A DNA stretch of 64,000 bases from G963665545 sp963665545 (lineage in GTDB: Bacteria > Pseudomonadota > Gammaproteobacteria > Xanthomonadales > SZUA-36). Positions 1-8,999 of this stretch are shown here, in pieces. Location of the stretch: contig CAXXKZ010000011.1 of the NCBI GenBank assembly GCA_963665545.2, positions 682,001-746,000 on the forward strand, in the 5' to 3' direction. The number at the start of each line of letters is the position of its first letter. Position 1 is the stretch's first letter. The translations under genes and the position numbers were made by a program. The notes beneath the pieces were generated by a model that saw only the letters and a program-made list of their open reading frames with translations, had not been told where the DNA came from and did no database searches.

Positions 1-470
1 GAAGGAATGGCCCCCTGGGCGATTGCGATGCCGATTAATGCCGAAGTCACACTCTTGGTCACTGACTGCATGGTGTGCAGTTCGCCGTCCTTGAGCCAGG
101 GATGCCATTGTGGGTTGAGGTAGTGATACTGACCTTCGCCCCAGTAGCCATCGCGCAGTCCGCTGGCTTCATACGCTTCGAAGGGCGTGCGATAGTCTTG
201 TGCATAACGATTCTCGTACACCACTTTGCCGCCGTGCAGGACCAGCATGCCGTCGATGTAACCGCGATCACCGGACGCAAACTCCTGATCGAGTGCAGCA
301 AGAACACCCAGATTAATGTTGTTGTTGACCACGGAGCCTTGCGGTAATGGGTTTGCCGCCGCGGCGGCATCGCGGTCGGCAAGTTCGGCGGATTGTTCGC
401 TGCAGGCGGGGATCACAAGCAGGATGACCGTGGCGAGAAGAATTGACGCTAGAGGTGTGATTGGATTCAT
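1..470 (-). CDS. Serine hydrolase, beta-lactamase class C family (5' part, runs off window)
   Basis: The reverse strand encodes about 156 residues before the window edge; the C-terminal part lies outside. The start is ATG at 470. A hydrophobic N-terminus ending in VIPACSE looks like a lipoprotein signal with an imperfect lipobox (Pro at -2), so the protein is probably exported and perhaps membrane anchored. Near the truncated end is SVTK, the SxxK nucleophile motif of the class C beta-lactamase/esterase family, preceded by GELHTMQ, which is typical of this family. Family members are esterases, DD-peptidases or of unknown substrate; the substrate cannot be assigned here. It sits 4 bases downstream of the mgdD stop on the same strand, so it could be read from the same transcript, although its function looks unrelated. 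Confidence 0.8.
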   Translation of the reverse strand, partial: MNPITPLASILLATVILLVIPACSEQSAELADRDAAAAANPLPQGSVVNNNINLGVLAALDQEFASGDRGYIDGMLVLHGGKVVYENRYAQDYRTPFEAYEASGLRDGYWGEGQYHYLNPQWHPWLKDGELHTMQSVTKSVTSALIGIAIAQGAIP

Positions 471-474
471 GCGC

Positions 475-1167
475 TCAGCTTAACAGGACAGCGTGTCCCA
501 GCAAGCCGCCATTGTACTCACGTATGGCATCGCGAATGACGCCCCACATATACACCGTGTAGGAACTGTCGCCCAAAATGTAGTAGGCATTGATCTGACC
601 GATGCGGTGACGAACGACCACGGCACTAGTCCGGGCCAGTTGCGTCTGGCCCACCTGTAGCACATCAAAATGCTCCGGGCGCAGATCCACACCACAGAGC
701 TTGGCCAGCATGGCTGGCGCCTCAAAGCCTGCAACTGCGAACCAGTAGTGGGAATCCTGGCGCCTGACGCCGTAACATTCGCGGCCCGCATGAAACAGCG
801 CGTTGTCAATCTGCAGTACCGGCCGGGCGGGACAATCGAGCACCAACAATTCGTTGGCCGCCAGCCGCACTGCAAGCTTTCCATCTTCATGAAGTCGTCC
901 GCGATTATTATTGAGGTGTGCTCCAAACCCATGCGCCGCCAACCAGGCAGCCGTCTGCCTGCCTTTGATGCCGACACGCGGCAAAGGCGACAGGTCGATC
1001 AAGGCCAAACGGGACAGCAAAGATGTGCGGTCATCCGCGGATTCCCCGAAGTCCTTGACCAGGCGAAGGCCATTGACCTCGCGCCAGCGTGCGCCGGCCG
1101 AATCATGTTGCTGCACCAGCAGTGAGCGGTATGAGGCCTGGCGCTTGGAGGTGGCGTCTACACTCAC
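475..1167 (-). CDS. mgdD: N-methylglutamate dehydrogenase, gamma-type subunit (SoxG-like)
   Basis: A 230-residue protein resembling the gamma subunit of heterotetrameric sarcosine oxidase, the family to which MgdD belongs. It has the usual small GcvT-like fold length and no cofactor motif of its own that I can see. The start is GTG at 1167 and overlaps the mgdC stop in a GTGA junction, so the two are translationally coupled. It is the last gene of the eight-gene operon. The assignment as MgdD rather than SoxG rests on the neighbours: the upstream genes are gmaS and mgsABC, which define the N-methylglutamate pathway. By homology the complex oxidises N-methylglutamate to glutamate and transfers the methyl group to tetrahydrofolate as a C1 unit. 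Confidence 0.82.
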   Translation of the reverse strand: MSVDATSKRQASYRSLLVQQHDSAGARWREVNGLRLVKDFGESADDRTSLLSRLALIDLSPLPRVGIKGRQTAAWLAAHGFGAHLNNNRGRLHEDGKLAVRLAANELLVLDCPARPVLQIDNALFHAGRECYGVRRQDSHYWFAVAGFEAPAMLAKLCGVDLRPEHFDVLQVGQTQLARTSAVVVRHRIGQINAYYILGDSSYTVYMWGVIRDAIREYNGGLLGHAVLLS

Positions 1168-4070
1168 ATTTTCTGCCTCTGATTGTCCGGATCATAAAAT
1201 GGCGTCGATACCGTTTGCGCCTGCACCCGTTGACCGTTGCCGACTTTAATTTCAAAGACCGTGTCAACTTTGGCCTGCTCTGGCAATACGTAAGCCAGGC
1301 CCACGACAGCCTCGAGAGCAGCCGATCGTGCCACCGATGTCACTCGTCCGGCAATCTCATTGCCCCGCATTACCAGGTGACATTCTTCGGGAATCACACC
1401 GGTTGCGTCCAGCAACCTGAAACCCACCAGCTTGCGCGACACCCCCATCGCCACCCGCTGGGCCAGTGCCGGCCCACCGACGAAATATCCCTTGTGCTGT
1501 TTTACGGCCCACTCCAGACCAGCCTCGGCTGGCATCGTCAGTCCATCGGTATCCTGGCCGACGATAATGTGGCCTTTTTCGAGTCGCAGGATACGCTGTG
1601 CCTCAACGCCCACTGGCGCGATGCCACAATCTCGACCGCAGGCCATCAATCGCTCCCACAGTGTCAATGCCTGGCACCAGGGCACATGCAGTTCAAAACC
1701 CATTTCGCCGACAAAACCCACCCGCATGGCAAGCGTTTCAATGCCCTCAACCACACCCTGCCGGGCAGCGAGGTAGGGGAAGGATGCCGCGGACCAGTCG
1801 ATGTCAGAATTCAGCTGTTCGATGATACGCCTGGCCTCCGGACCCGCGATGTTCATGGCGGCGTAGACCGAGGTCACATTGACCAGTTCCACATCCAGGC
1901 CCCACTCTGCATTACGGCGCAGCATGTTGCGGTACACGTCGTCGGCGCCGGTGGTGGTGGTAGTGATGTAGAAGCAGTCTGGCGCCAGGCGGCAAGCCAC
2001 ACCATCATCAGCCACCGACCCGGACTCGTCCGTCATCAGCAGGTAGCGCGTGCGGCCCACGGGTTGTTTGAGGTAGGTGAAGGTGTACATGCGATTGAGG
2101 AAGAGGGCAGCGTCGGGACCCCGCAGCTCGATACCACCCAGGGTCGAGACATCAATCAATCCTGCCCGTTCCCGGACTGCGGCGACCTCGGTCGCAATTT
2201 TTTCCGCGGGGGTATCATCGCCACCATAACGCCCCGGACGCTGCCACAATCCCGCCGTCATAAAACGAGCGCCATGCGCCTTGTGCCACCCATGCATTGG
2301 TGTCAGGCGTTCCGGTTCGAATAAACGGCCGGCCAGCAAACCGAACGGCACCGCCCGTAACGGTGGGCGCTGGGTCGTAAGCCCGGCGCTCTTGAGCGGC
2401 TCTGCGCGCGCGCCCTGGATGATACGCAGTGCATTGAGGGCGGAGGTACGGCCCTGGCTGGGCCCCATGCCGGTGGTGCTGTAGCGCTTGGCCAGTTCCG
2501 GGTGCCCAAAACCGTCAGCCACCGCATTGACCAGATCGGCAATGGTTTGGTCTTCATCGAAATCGACGAATTCCTTGCCCTTGGGGTGAGGGAATACCGG
2601 GTGGGGGTGGTTCATTCGCTGGGCCGCCGGATCGAGTTCTATGGAAGGTCCGTCGTCAACTTTGAACCCCATAGCCCCTGCCGCTCGCCTGCCGCTACGC
2701 TCGCCATCGCAGAGGACTGATTCGAGGGTCCACACATGATTGACCGAACCGCAAATCTGGCTGGCGGCCGGGCGGCGCGCCAGGCGCAGCGAATGAATCT
2801 CATCATCGTAGATCAGTGCGCCCCCTGAATGACAAGCCAACTGGGCCAGCGGCGCGTAACCAATGCTGGTGACCAGACTGTCACAATCTACCCGTTCGTG
2901 ATCGGGCGCCACGCACTCGCGCGCCGTGATCCGCGCCACACTGATCCCGGTGATGGCCCGCTTGCCGCGGGCCGCCAGGGCTGCGGTGACCGTGCTACCG
3001 CAGAACGTCCTTATTCCGCGCCCCTTGAACATCTCAAAGGCCCCGGCATCGACAGGCGATTCATTCATATCCACCACGGCGGCAATCTCGACACCGGCTT
3101 CCAGCAAGTCCTGCGCCACATCATAGCCTTCCTGGTTCGCCGTAAGGATGGATACACGGTGGCCGGGCGACACCGCGTAGAGCCTGACCATCCGTTGCGC
3201 GGCCGATGCCGGGATGATGCCAGGCAGGTCATTGTTTCTAAAGACGCAGGGCTGCTCGATACTGCCGGTGCTCAAAATCACCTGCCCGGCGCGCAATTTG
3301 TACATGCGGTTGCCACGGCACAGCGCCAGCCAATTATCAGCGAACCAGCCGGTGCAGCAGGTTCGAGTCAGCAGGCGGATTCGATCATGCGCTTCGACGC
3401 GCTGCAGCAGCGAACCACACAGGGCATCGACCGCCGAGCGCTGACGTTGGAAACGCGCATAATTCAACGAACCACCTGGCTGTGGTTCCTGATCGACCAG
3501 CAACACCGAGGCCCCCGCATCCGCGGCCGTCAGTGCGGCGCTGATGCCGGCCGGGCCGGCGCCGATGACAGCCACGTCGGCAAACAGGTATTGCTTGTCG
3601 TACTCACCGGGCGGCGTCGCGGTTTCGATTTTGCCGAGGCCAGCCGTACGGCGGAACAGTTTTTCCCAATATTTCCAAATGCCGCGCGGCCGGAAAAAAG
3701 CGCGGTAGTAGAAGCCGACCGGCAAAAAGCGGGCCAGCCAGCCTGCCATGGCGCCGTAATCACGTTGCAGCGAACCCCAGACATTTTGCGCGGTCGCCTC
3801 CAGGCCGTCATGGACTTCCAATTCGTCGGCGTGCACACTCGGACAATCACCTACCTGCACGTAACTGTTGGCGTCCAGTCCGCAATAAGACCAGGCGCCA
3901 CGTGGCCGGTGATATTTGAATGAGCGCGACAGCAGTCGCTGCCCATTGGCCTGGAGTGCGCTGGCCAGGGTGTCACCGGCCAGAGCCTGGTAGCCTCGCC
4001 CTTCAAACCGAAAGCCAACCACTCGATCGCGATCCAGCCTGCTGCCCCAGGGCGCGGGCAGGCGGTTCAT
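1164..4070 (-). CDS. mgdC: N-methylglutamate dehydrogenase, alpha-type large subunit (SoxA-like)
   Basis: A 968-residue protein, the usual length for the alpha subunit of heterotetrameric sarcosine oxidase. The N-terminal third has the dinucleotide-binding signature VIGAGPAGISAALTAADAG at about residues 168-186, followed by a second FAD/NAD(P) domain. The C-terminal 380 residues, from about residue 590, are an aminomethyltransferase (GcvT) domain expected to bind tetrahydrofolate and take the one-carbon group. The ATG at 4070 overlaps the mgdB stop (ATGA), and its TGA overlaps the mgdD start, as in translationally coupled complexes. Alternative reading: SoxA of true sarcosine oxidase; the surrounding gmaS-mgsABC argue for N-methylglutamate dehydrogenase. 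Confidence 0.88.
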   Translation of the reverse strand: MNRLPAPWGSRLDRDRVVGFRFEGRGYQALAGDTLASALQANGQRLLSRSFKYHRPRGAWSYCGLDANSYVQVGDCPSVHADELEVHDGLEATAQNVWGSLQRDYGAMAGWLARFLPVGFYYRAFFRPRGIWKYWEKLFRRTAGLGKIETATPPGEYDKQYLFADVAVIGAGPAGISAALTAADAGASVLLVDQEPQPGGSLNYARFQRQRSAVDALCGSLLQRVEAHDRIRLLTRTCCTGWFADNWLALCRGNRMYKLRAGQVILSTGSIEQPCVFRNNDLPGIIPASAAQRMVRLYAVSPGHRVSILTANQEGYDVAQDLLEAGVEIAAVVDMNESPVDAGAFEMFKGRGIRTFCGSTVTAALAARGKRAITGISVARITARECVAPDHERVDCDSLVTSIGYAPLAQLACHSGGALIYDDEIHSLRLARRPAASQICGSVNHVWTLESVLCDGERSGRRAAGAMGFKVDDGPSIELDPAAQRMNHPHPVFPHPKGKEFVDFDEDQTIADLVNAVADGFGHPELAKRYSTTGMGPSQGRTSALNALRIIQGARAEPLKSAGLTTQRPPLRAVPFGLLAGRLFEPERLTPMHGWHKAHGARFMTAGLWQRPGRYGGDDTPAEKIATEVAAVRERAGLIDVSTLGGIELRGPDAALFLNRMYTFTYLKQPVGRTRYLLMTDESGSVADDGVACRLAPDCFYITTTTTGADDVYRNMLRRNAEWGLDVELVNVTSVYAAMNIAGPEARRIIEQLNSDIDWSAASFPYLAARQGVVEGIETLAMRVGFVGEMGFELHVPWCQALTLWERLMACGRDCGIAPVGVEAQRILRLEKGHIIVGQDTDGLTMPAEAGLEWAVKQHKGYFVGGPALAQRVAMGVSRKLVGFRLLDATGVIPEECHLVMRGNEIAGRVTSVARSAALEAVVGLAYVLPEQAKVDTVFEIKVGNGQRVQAQTVSTPFYDPDNQRQKM

Positions 4071-4345
4071 CTGCTACCCTCCGCGCCAGAATCAAACACC
4101 TCGTGGACCGCCCAGGTACCGAGGAATTCATCGGTTGCAGTATCGCGCTCTGCAATAAACCAATAGCCGCTGGCCACGTGACACCACCACTCACGCACCA
4201 CGCCGCGGCTGTTGTTCTCGAAAAATATGTAGTCCGCCCAGGGCCGCGAACCGGCGTCCTCGCCCGGCCGGGTAATGACCTCTCCGCCGCAAATGAACTC
4301 CTGCGCATTGCGCGGACCGTTCAAAGGACAACGAATGACTTTCAT
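4067..4345 (-). CDS. mgdB: N-methylglutamate dehydrogenase, delta-type subunit (SoxD-like)
   Basis: A 92-residue protein of the sarcosine oxidase delta family. It begins MKVIRCPLNGPRNAQEF, the typical N-terminal signature. In classical SoxD two N-terminal cysteines (CPxC) help hold zinc; here the second position is Asn (CPLN), so zinc binding, if any, must differ. I believe the CPxN form is common in the Mgd branch, but that is from memory of the family. The start is ATG at 4345, 21 bases after the mgdA stop, and the stop overlaps the mgdC start. Confidence 0.85.
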   Translation of the reverse strand: MKVIRCPLNGPRNAQEFICGGEVITRPGEDAGSRPWADYIFFENNSRGVVREWWCHVASGYWFIAERDTATDEFLGTWAVHEVFDSGAEGSR

Positions 4346-4365
4346 CTAGCTCCTGTTAACACGAT

Positions 4366-5607
4366 TTAGTGCCCCACCGACGCGGCGCCCTTCTCACCCA
4401 CCTGCTGCATGCGGTAAAAGCGCTCCAATTCGAAAGGCCTGATCAGATCCGGCGTTTTGCCCGTGACAATGCACTCTGCCATGCGCTTGCCGCTGACCGG
4501 GGTCGCCTTGAAGCCCCAGGTGCCCCAACCGGCATCGATAAAGTAATTGTCCACTTCCGTTAGCCCCATGACGGGGCTGAAATCCGGGGTCATATCCGCC
4601 AGCCCGGCCCACTGGCGCAGTACCTTGGCATGGCTCAGGAATGGAAACAGCTCAAGCATGTGGGCGATCAGGCCCTCGGTGAATTCCAGCGACGAACGCG
4701 TCGAATACAAAGGGCTGGGATCGGTCGAACCGCCCATCACCAGCTCGCCGCGGGCCGACTGGGACACATAGGCGTGCAATGATCCGGACACGATGATCGG
4801 GTCAAGAAACGGCTTCAGCGGTTCGGACACGCAGGCCTGCAGGGGAATGGTGCGGATCGGCAACCTGATGCCGGCCATGCGCGCGACCTCTGAACTCATG
4901 CCTGCCACGGCCTGCAGCACCTTTCCCGCCTTGACCCTGCCACGACGCGTATCAACGCCGATCGCCCGGCCGTTTTCGACCACAATGCCCGTCACTTCTG
5001 TTTGCTGGTGAATCTCCACGCCCTGCTCCATCGCCCCCCGTGCATAGCCCCAGGCCACGGCGTCATGCCGTGCGATGGCACCAGGCGGATGGTAAAGCGC
5101 ACCGAGTATCGGGAAGCGGGGCTCATCGGTCAGGTCGAGCTGGGGGCAAAGTCTGCGAATTTCATCCACCCCGATCAACTCCGAATCAATGCCCAGATGC
5201 TTATTCACTTCGGCCCGCCAGCGTGAGGTGCGCACGGCCGCATCGGTATGTGCGAGGGTTAGATGGCCGCGCTCCGAGTACATCAGGTTGATGCCCAGCT
5301 CGCCCGCCAGGGAACGGTAGAGTTCCACTGACTCTTCGTAAAACAGCGCACCCTCCGGGGTCAAGTAATTGGAGCGAATGATCGCGGTATTACGCGCCGT
5401 ATTACCGGAAGCGAGCCAGCCTTTTTCAAGCACGACAACATTGCTGATACCCCAGTCCCTGGCCAGGTAGTAGGCACAGGCCAGGCCGTGCCCACCGCCA
5501 CCGATAATGACGACATCGTAGCTATCGCGCAGCGCCTTTGCAGGAGGGAAGTACGGCCTGGCACGGTACTTCTTGTTCAGGCCATACTTTAAAAGTCCAA
5601 GCGCCAC
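4366..5607 (-). CDS. mgdA: N-methylglutamate dehydrogenase, beta-type subunit (SoxB-like FAD oxidoreductase)
   Basis: A 413-residue flavoprotein of the DAO superfamily, sarcosine oxidase beta type. The FAD-binding motif VVIIGGGGHGLACAYYL lies at about residues 32-48, with the Gly-rich turn followed by the ARNTAIIRSNYL segment typical of SoxB proteins. The start is GTG at 5607, with a purine-rich site upstream. By homology this subunit carries the flavin site where the N-methyl amino acid is oxidised. First of four mgd genes, directly downstream of gmaS (33-base gap). Confidence 0.88.
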   Translation of the reverse strand: MALGLLKYGLNKKYRARPYFPPAKALRDSYDVVIIGGGGHGLACAYYLARDWGISNVVVLEKGWLASGNTARNTAIIRSNYLTPEGALFYEESVELYRSLAGELGINLMYSERGHLTLAHTDAAVRTSRWRAEVNKHLGIDSELIGVDEIRRLCPQLDLTDEPRFPILGALYHPPGAIARHDAVAWGYARGAMEQGVEIHQQTEVTGIVVENGRAIGVDTRRGRVKAGKVLQAVAGMSSEVARMAGIRLPIRTIPLQACVSEPLKPFLDPIIVSGSLHAYVSQSARGELVMGGSTDPSPLYSTRSSLEFTEGLIAHMLELFPFLSHAKVLRQWAGLADMTPDFSPVMGLTEVDNYFIDAGWGTWGFKATPVSGKRMAECIVTGKTPDLIRPFELERFYRMQQVGEKGAASVGH

Positions 5608-5640
5608 TACGAAATCTCACCGGAATCCAAAACTAGTGTA

Positions 5641-6948
5641 CTAGCAATCGAGCGTATTCTCCGTCTCCCAGGGCGTCACTGCACGTGAAAATCGGCCCCA
5701 TTCATCCATCTTAATTTTTACATAACTGTCTACAAATTCATCACCGAAGGCATTGCGCGCGAACTCACTGCCATCAAACAAACGAACGGCGTCTAGCAGG
5801 TTGGACGGCAGTTTTCGCCCCTTTTTCAGCTTGTGGCCTTCGGTGTACATATTGATGTCAAGGCGCTTGCCAGGGTCGCGTTCGTTGGCCAGTCCGTCCA
5901 GGCCCGAAGCCAGAATGCCCGCCTGCAACAGGTAGGGATTGACGGCGCCGTCAGCCAGGCGCAATTCAAAGCGGCCGGGATCGGGAATGCGAATCATGTG
6001 GGTGCGGTTGTTGCCCGACCAGGTAATGGAATTGGGCGACCAGGTTGCCCCCGATGCAGTGACTGCCGCATCGATACGCTTGTAGCTGTTGATCGTCGGC
6101 AAGTATAGCGCCGACAGGTCCTGGGCATTATGGACAATGCCACCGAGAAACTTGTAAGCAAATTTCGACAGGCCCATTTCCTCGGTCTTGAGCATAAAGC
6201 GGTTGGTCGAGCCTTCCTCATTCCATACCGAAACATGCGCATGGCAGCCATTGCCCGTCAGCTCGGCAAATGGTTTGGGCATAAAGGTCGCCCGGTAGCC
6301 GTGTTTTTCGGCAATGGACTTTGCCATGTATTTGAAAAACACGTGGCGGTCGGCCGTGAGCAGGCAGTGATCATAATCCCAGTTCATCTCGAACTGGCCG
6401 TTGCCATCCTCGTGATCGTTCTGATACGGGCCCCAACCCAGTTCGAGCATGGCATCGCAAATCTCCCGGATGACATCATAGCGGCGCATCAGGGCGGTCT
6501 GGTCATAGCAAGGCTTGAGCTGGGTGTCGCGATCATCTGAAACAGCATCGCCTGCGGGTGTGAGCAGGAAATACTCACACTCCACACCGGTTTTCATGAC
6601 AAAAGCCCTCTGCGCTGAAGCGGCGATCTGGTTTTTTAACAGCACCCTTGGAGAAGCCTCGACCGGTTTGCCATCCATCCACAGGTCTGCCGCCAGCCAG
6701 CCCACCTCGGGCTTCCATGGCAACTGGATCAAACTGTCGGGATCGGGAATACCGAACATGTCGGGGTGTGCTGGTGTCATGTCCAGCCAGGTGGAGAATC
6801 CGGCAAAGCCCGCACCATCACGCTGCATCCCGCTGATGGCTGCTGCCGGCACCAGTTTGGCCCGCAACTGGCCGACCAGGTCGACAAAACTGATCAGGAA
6901 GTATTGGATATTTCTGGCCTTGGCTGCGGCCGTGAGTTCTGTGGGCAT
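5641..6948 (-). CDS. gmaS: Gamma-glutamylmethylamide synthetase (type III glutamine synthetase-like)
   Basis: A 435-residue enzyme of the glutamine synthetase superfamily. Visible are the substrate/ATP-site segments VECEYFLLTP, the metal-site NGQFEMNWDYDH and NGCHAHVS, and SANNRTH-like WSGNNRTHMIRIP. By homology it ligates methylamine to glutamate using ATP, giving gamma-glutamylmethylamide, the first step of the indirect methylamine pathway. The ATG at 6948 is chosen because a GGAG site lies about 9 bases upstream, just at the end of mgsC, and the protein then starts like the family (MPTELTAAAKARN); a longer frame upstream would overlap mgsC. Alternative: GlnT/glutamine synthetase III of the sarcosine/glycine-betaine clusters, which is the same family; position between mgsC and mgdA favours GmaS. 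Confidence 0.85.
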   Translation of the reverse strand: MPTELTAAAKARNIQYFLISFVDLVGQLRAKLVPAAAISGMQRDGAGFAGFSTWLDMTPAHPDMFGIPDPDSLIQLPWKPEVGWLAADLWMDGKPVEASPRVLLKNQIAASAQRAFVMKTGVECEYFLLTPAGDAVSDDRDTQLKPCYDQTALMRRYDVIREICDAMLELGWGPYQNDHEDGNGQFEMNWDYDHCLLTADRHVFFKYMAKSIAEKHGYRATFMPKPFAELTGNGCHAHVSVWNEEGSTNRFMLKTEEMGLSKFAYKFLGGIVHNAQDLSALYLPTINSYKRIDAAVTASGATWSPNSITWSGNNRTHMIRIPDPGRFELRLADGAVNPYLLQAGILASGLDGLANERDPGKRLDINMYTEGHKLKKGRKLPSNLLDAVRLFDGSEFARNAFGDEFVDSYVKIKMDEWGRFSRAVTPWETENTLDC

Positions 6949-6952
6949 TGTT

Positions 6953-8284
6953 TTACTCCAGTTGTGTCTGGGACGAGAGACCGGGAATCCAGTCGGTGCC
7001 GGCCAGCGGTATTCTCGCCATTGCGGCAGCTTCAATCGTCAACGCCACCAGGTCCTCGGGCTCCAGGTTGAGGACATGGCTCTTGCCGCAGGCGCGGGCG
7101 ATGGTCTGTACTTCAAGCATCATCGTGGTCAGATAGTTGCGGAGCCAGCGGGCGCCCTGCTCAGGCTGCAGACGGGCTTCCAGTTCCGGATCCTGTGTGG
7201 TCACACCAACCGGGCAGCGGCCTGTATGGCAGTGATGACAAAAACCGGGCGCAGTGCCAATCTTCTCATAGTCTTCGACGAAGACGTTTTTGTTGCAACC
7301 CAGCGCCACCATGGCCGCGCTACCGATCGAGACTGCATCGGCACCCATTGCCAGCGCTTTTGCGACATCAGAACCGCTGCGAATGCCGCCTGAAACGATG
7401 AGCTGAACCTTGCGGTGCATGTCCAGTTCTTGCAGCGCATCGACGGCCATGCGCACAGCCGGCAAGGTGGGGATACCGACCTGCTCGATAAAGACATTCT
7501 GAGTCGCCGCCGTTCCACCCTGCATGCCGTCGAGCACGATGACATCGGCACCGGACTTAACCGCCAGCGCGACGTCGTAAGCCACCCGGGTGGCACCCAC
7601 TTTGACGTAAACGGGAATTCGCCAATCAGTGATTTCGCGCAGTTCCTGAATTTTGATTTCCAGATCATCCGGGCCGGTCCAGTCCGGGTGCCGACAGGCA
7701 CTGCGCTGGTCGATTTCTTCAGGCAGGTCACGCATCTGGGCCACGCGGGGGGTGATTTTTTGGCCGAGCAGCATGCCACCACCGCCAGGTTTGGCGCCCT
7801 GACCGACCACCACTTCGAGCGCATCTGCCCGGCGCAGATCATCGGGGTTGAGGCCATAACGGGATGGCAGAACCTGGTAGATGAGGGTCTCCGATGACTG
7901 GCGCTCTTCTTCAGTCATACCGCCATCTCCGGTGGTGGTGCTGGTACCCATCCGGGTTGCGGCCAGGCCGATTGCTTCCTTGGCGTGCGCGCCGAGCGCC
8001 CCAAAACTCATGCCGGCTATTGTGATCGGAATCTTCAGCTCAACCGGTTTCTCGGCGTAGCGTGTGCCCAGCGTGACGTTGGTGGCGCATTTTTCTCGAT
8101 AGCCTTCCAGTGGGTAACGGGAAACCGACGCACCGAGAAACAGCAAGTCATCAAATGTCGGCAGCGACCGTTTCGCGCCAAAACCGCGGATCTCGTAAAT
8201 GCCCTGGTCCGCTGCGCGATGTATCTCCGCCAACACCTCCGGCGTAAACGTCGCCGAAGCGCGCAATTCTCCCGGGCCGCTCAT
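6953..8284 (-). CDS. mgsC: N-methylglutamate synthase subunit C (FMN-binding glutamate synthase domain)
   Basis: A 443-residue protein matching the central FMN-binding domain of glutamate synthase. The TIM-barrel glycine-rich parts include VIVLDGMQGGTAAT and IVSGGIRSGSDVAKALAMGADAV, and the iron-sulfur cysteines are in GFCHHCHTGRCPVG. Also typical is KPGGGGMLLGQKIT. By homology it forms N-methylglutamate from 2-oxoglutarate and the methylamine released from gamma-glutamylmethylamide. The start is ATG at 8284; its stop is 4 bases before the gmaS start. The gap to mgsB contains a repeat end (8302-8319). Confidence 0.87.
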   Translation of the reverse strand: MSGPGELRASATFTPEVLAEIHRAADQGIYEIRGFGAKRSLPTFDDLLFLGASVSRYPLEGYREKCATNVTLGTRYAEKPVELKIPITIAGMSFGALGAHAKEAIGLAATRMGTSTTTGDGGMTEEERQSSETLIYQVLPSRYGLNPDDLRRADALEVVVGQGAKPGGGGMLLGQKITPRVAQMRDLPEEIDQRSACRHPDWTGPDDLEIKIQELREITDWRIPVYVKVGATRVAYDVALAVKSGADVIVLDGMQGGTAATQNVFIEQVGIPTLPAVRMAVDALQELDMHRKVQLIVSGGIRSGSDVAKALAMGADAVSIGSAAMVALGCNKNVFVEDYEKIGTAPGFCHHCHTGRCPVGVTTQDPELEARLQPEQGARWLRNYLTTMMLEVQTIARACGKSHVLNLEPEDLVALTIEAAAMARIPLAGTDWIPGLSSQTQLE

Positions 8285-8301
8285 ACGGATTCCCAGAGGA
8301 T

Positions 8302-8319
8302 AGGGAAGCGAGACTCCTT
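8302..8319. repeat. Terminal fragment of a dispersed repeat inside the mgs operon
   Basis: The 18 bases agggaagcgagactcctt are identical to the right end of the repeat at 31996-32013, and 14 of them recur (reverse strand) at 58594-58607. Here only this end is present, wedged between the mgsB stop (8318-8320, overlapping by two bases) and the mgsC start. It may be a relic of an insertion or the origin of a shared transcription or processing site. Confidence 0.55.
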
Positions 8320-8989
8320 AATAGTCATCGGCGTGGTCCACATTGAAATTGTAAAGTTTTCGGGCTGAACCAAAACGCCGGAAATGCCTGGGATCAGCCG
8401 GCACAGCGGCCACCCGAAGCAATTGCTCCAGGGCGGCAAGGTGTTCTGACGCCATTGGCTTTTCGATGCAATCGGCGCCGAGCTCACCCGTTCTCCCACC
8501 CACGTAAATCACGGCCTCGTAGATCGAATCGCCCAAGTGATGGCCGGCATCGCCGCAAACAACCAGGCGGCCTGACTGGGCCATGAAACCACTCATATGC
8601 CCGACCGAACCTGCAACGACGATATCCACACCCTTCATGGATATGCCACAGCGGGCGCTGGCGTTGCCTTCCACGACCAGCAGGCCACCGTGCCCGGAGG
8701 CCGCAGCGCTCTGAGAAACATTGCCACAGACCCGCACCGTTCCGGACATCATGTTTTCCGCCGTGCCGGTACCAGCGTTTCCGTTGACGGTGATGTTGGC
8801 TTGCTTGTTCATTCCCGCGCAGTAATAACCCACATGGCCCTCGACAGTGACTTCGTGCGGTGCATCCAAACCGGCAGCAATGCAGTGCCGCCCGGCCGGA
8901 TGAAGTACCGACCACTGGCCGCTGCCGGCCTGATGCAATTGAGAGTTCAGGGCCCGCACCGAGTCGTTGGAAAGGTCGATCGTCATCAT
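8318..8989 (-). CDS. mgsB: N-methylglutamate synthase subunit B (GXGXG domain)
   Basis: A 223-residue protein equivalent to the C-terminal GXGXG beta-helix domain of glutamate synthase. Repeating glycine turns are visible: GNAGTGTAENMMSG, GGLLVVEGNA, GHMSGFMAQSGRLVVCGDAG and YVGGRTGELG. It has no catalytic residues of its own and is expected to hold the synthase subunits together. The start is ATG at 8989 (a second ATG follows immediately at 8986); longer upstream readings would run into mgsA. It lies 10 bases after mgsA. Confidence 0.85.
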   Translation of the reverse strand: MMTIDLSNDSVRALNSQLHQAGSGQWSVLHPAGRHCIAAGLDAPHEVTVEGHVGYYCAGMNKQANITVNGNAGTGTAENMMSGTVRVCGNVSQSAAASGHGGLLVVEGNASARCGISMKGVDIVVAGSVGHMSGFMAQSGRLVVCGDAGHHLGDSIYEAVIYVGGRTGELGADCIEKPMASEHLAALEQLLRVAAVPADPRHFRRFGSARKLYNFNVDHADDY

Positions 8990-8999
8990 GTTGGCGTAC

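Noticed and set aside
1089..3923. Long open frames on the plus strand through mgdC (1089-2324 and 2829-3923)
   Set aside because: They lie antisense to a clearly conserved gene in a GC-rich region; the translations are rich in His, Arg and Gln with no domain and no ribosome site.
5641..6948. Ordinary glutamine synthetase for ammonia assimilation
   Set aside because: It lies in one transcript with mgsABC and the mgd genes and belongs to the GlnT/GmaS branch, which points to gamma-glutamylmethylamide synthesis.
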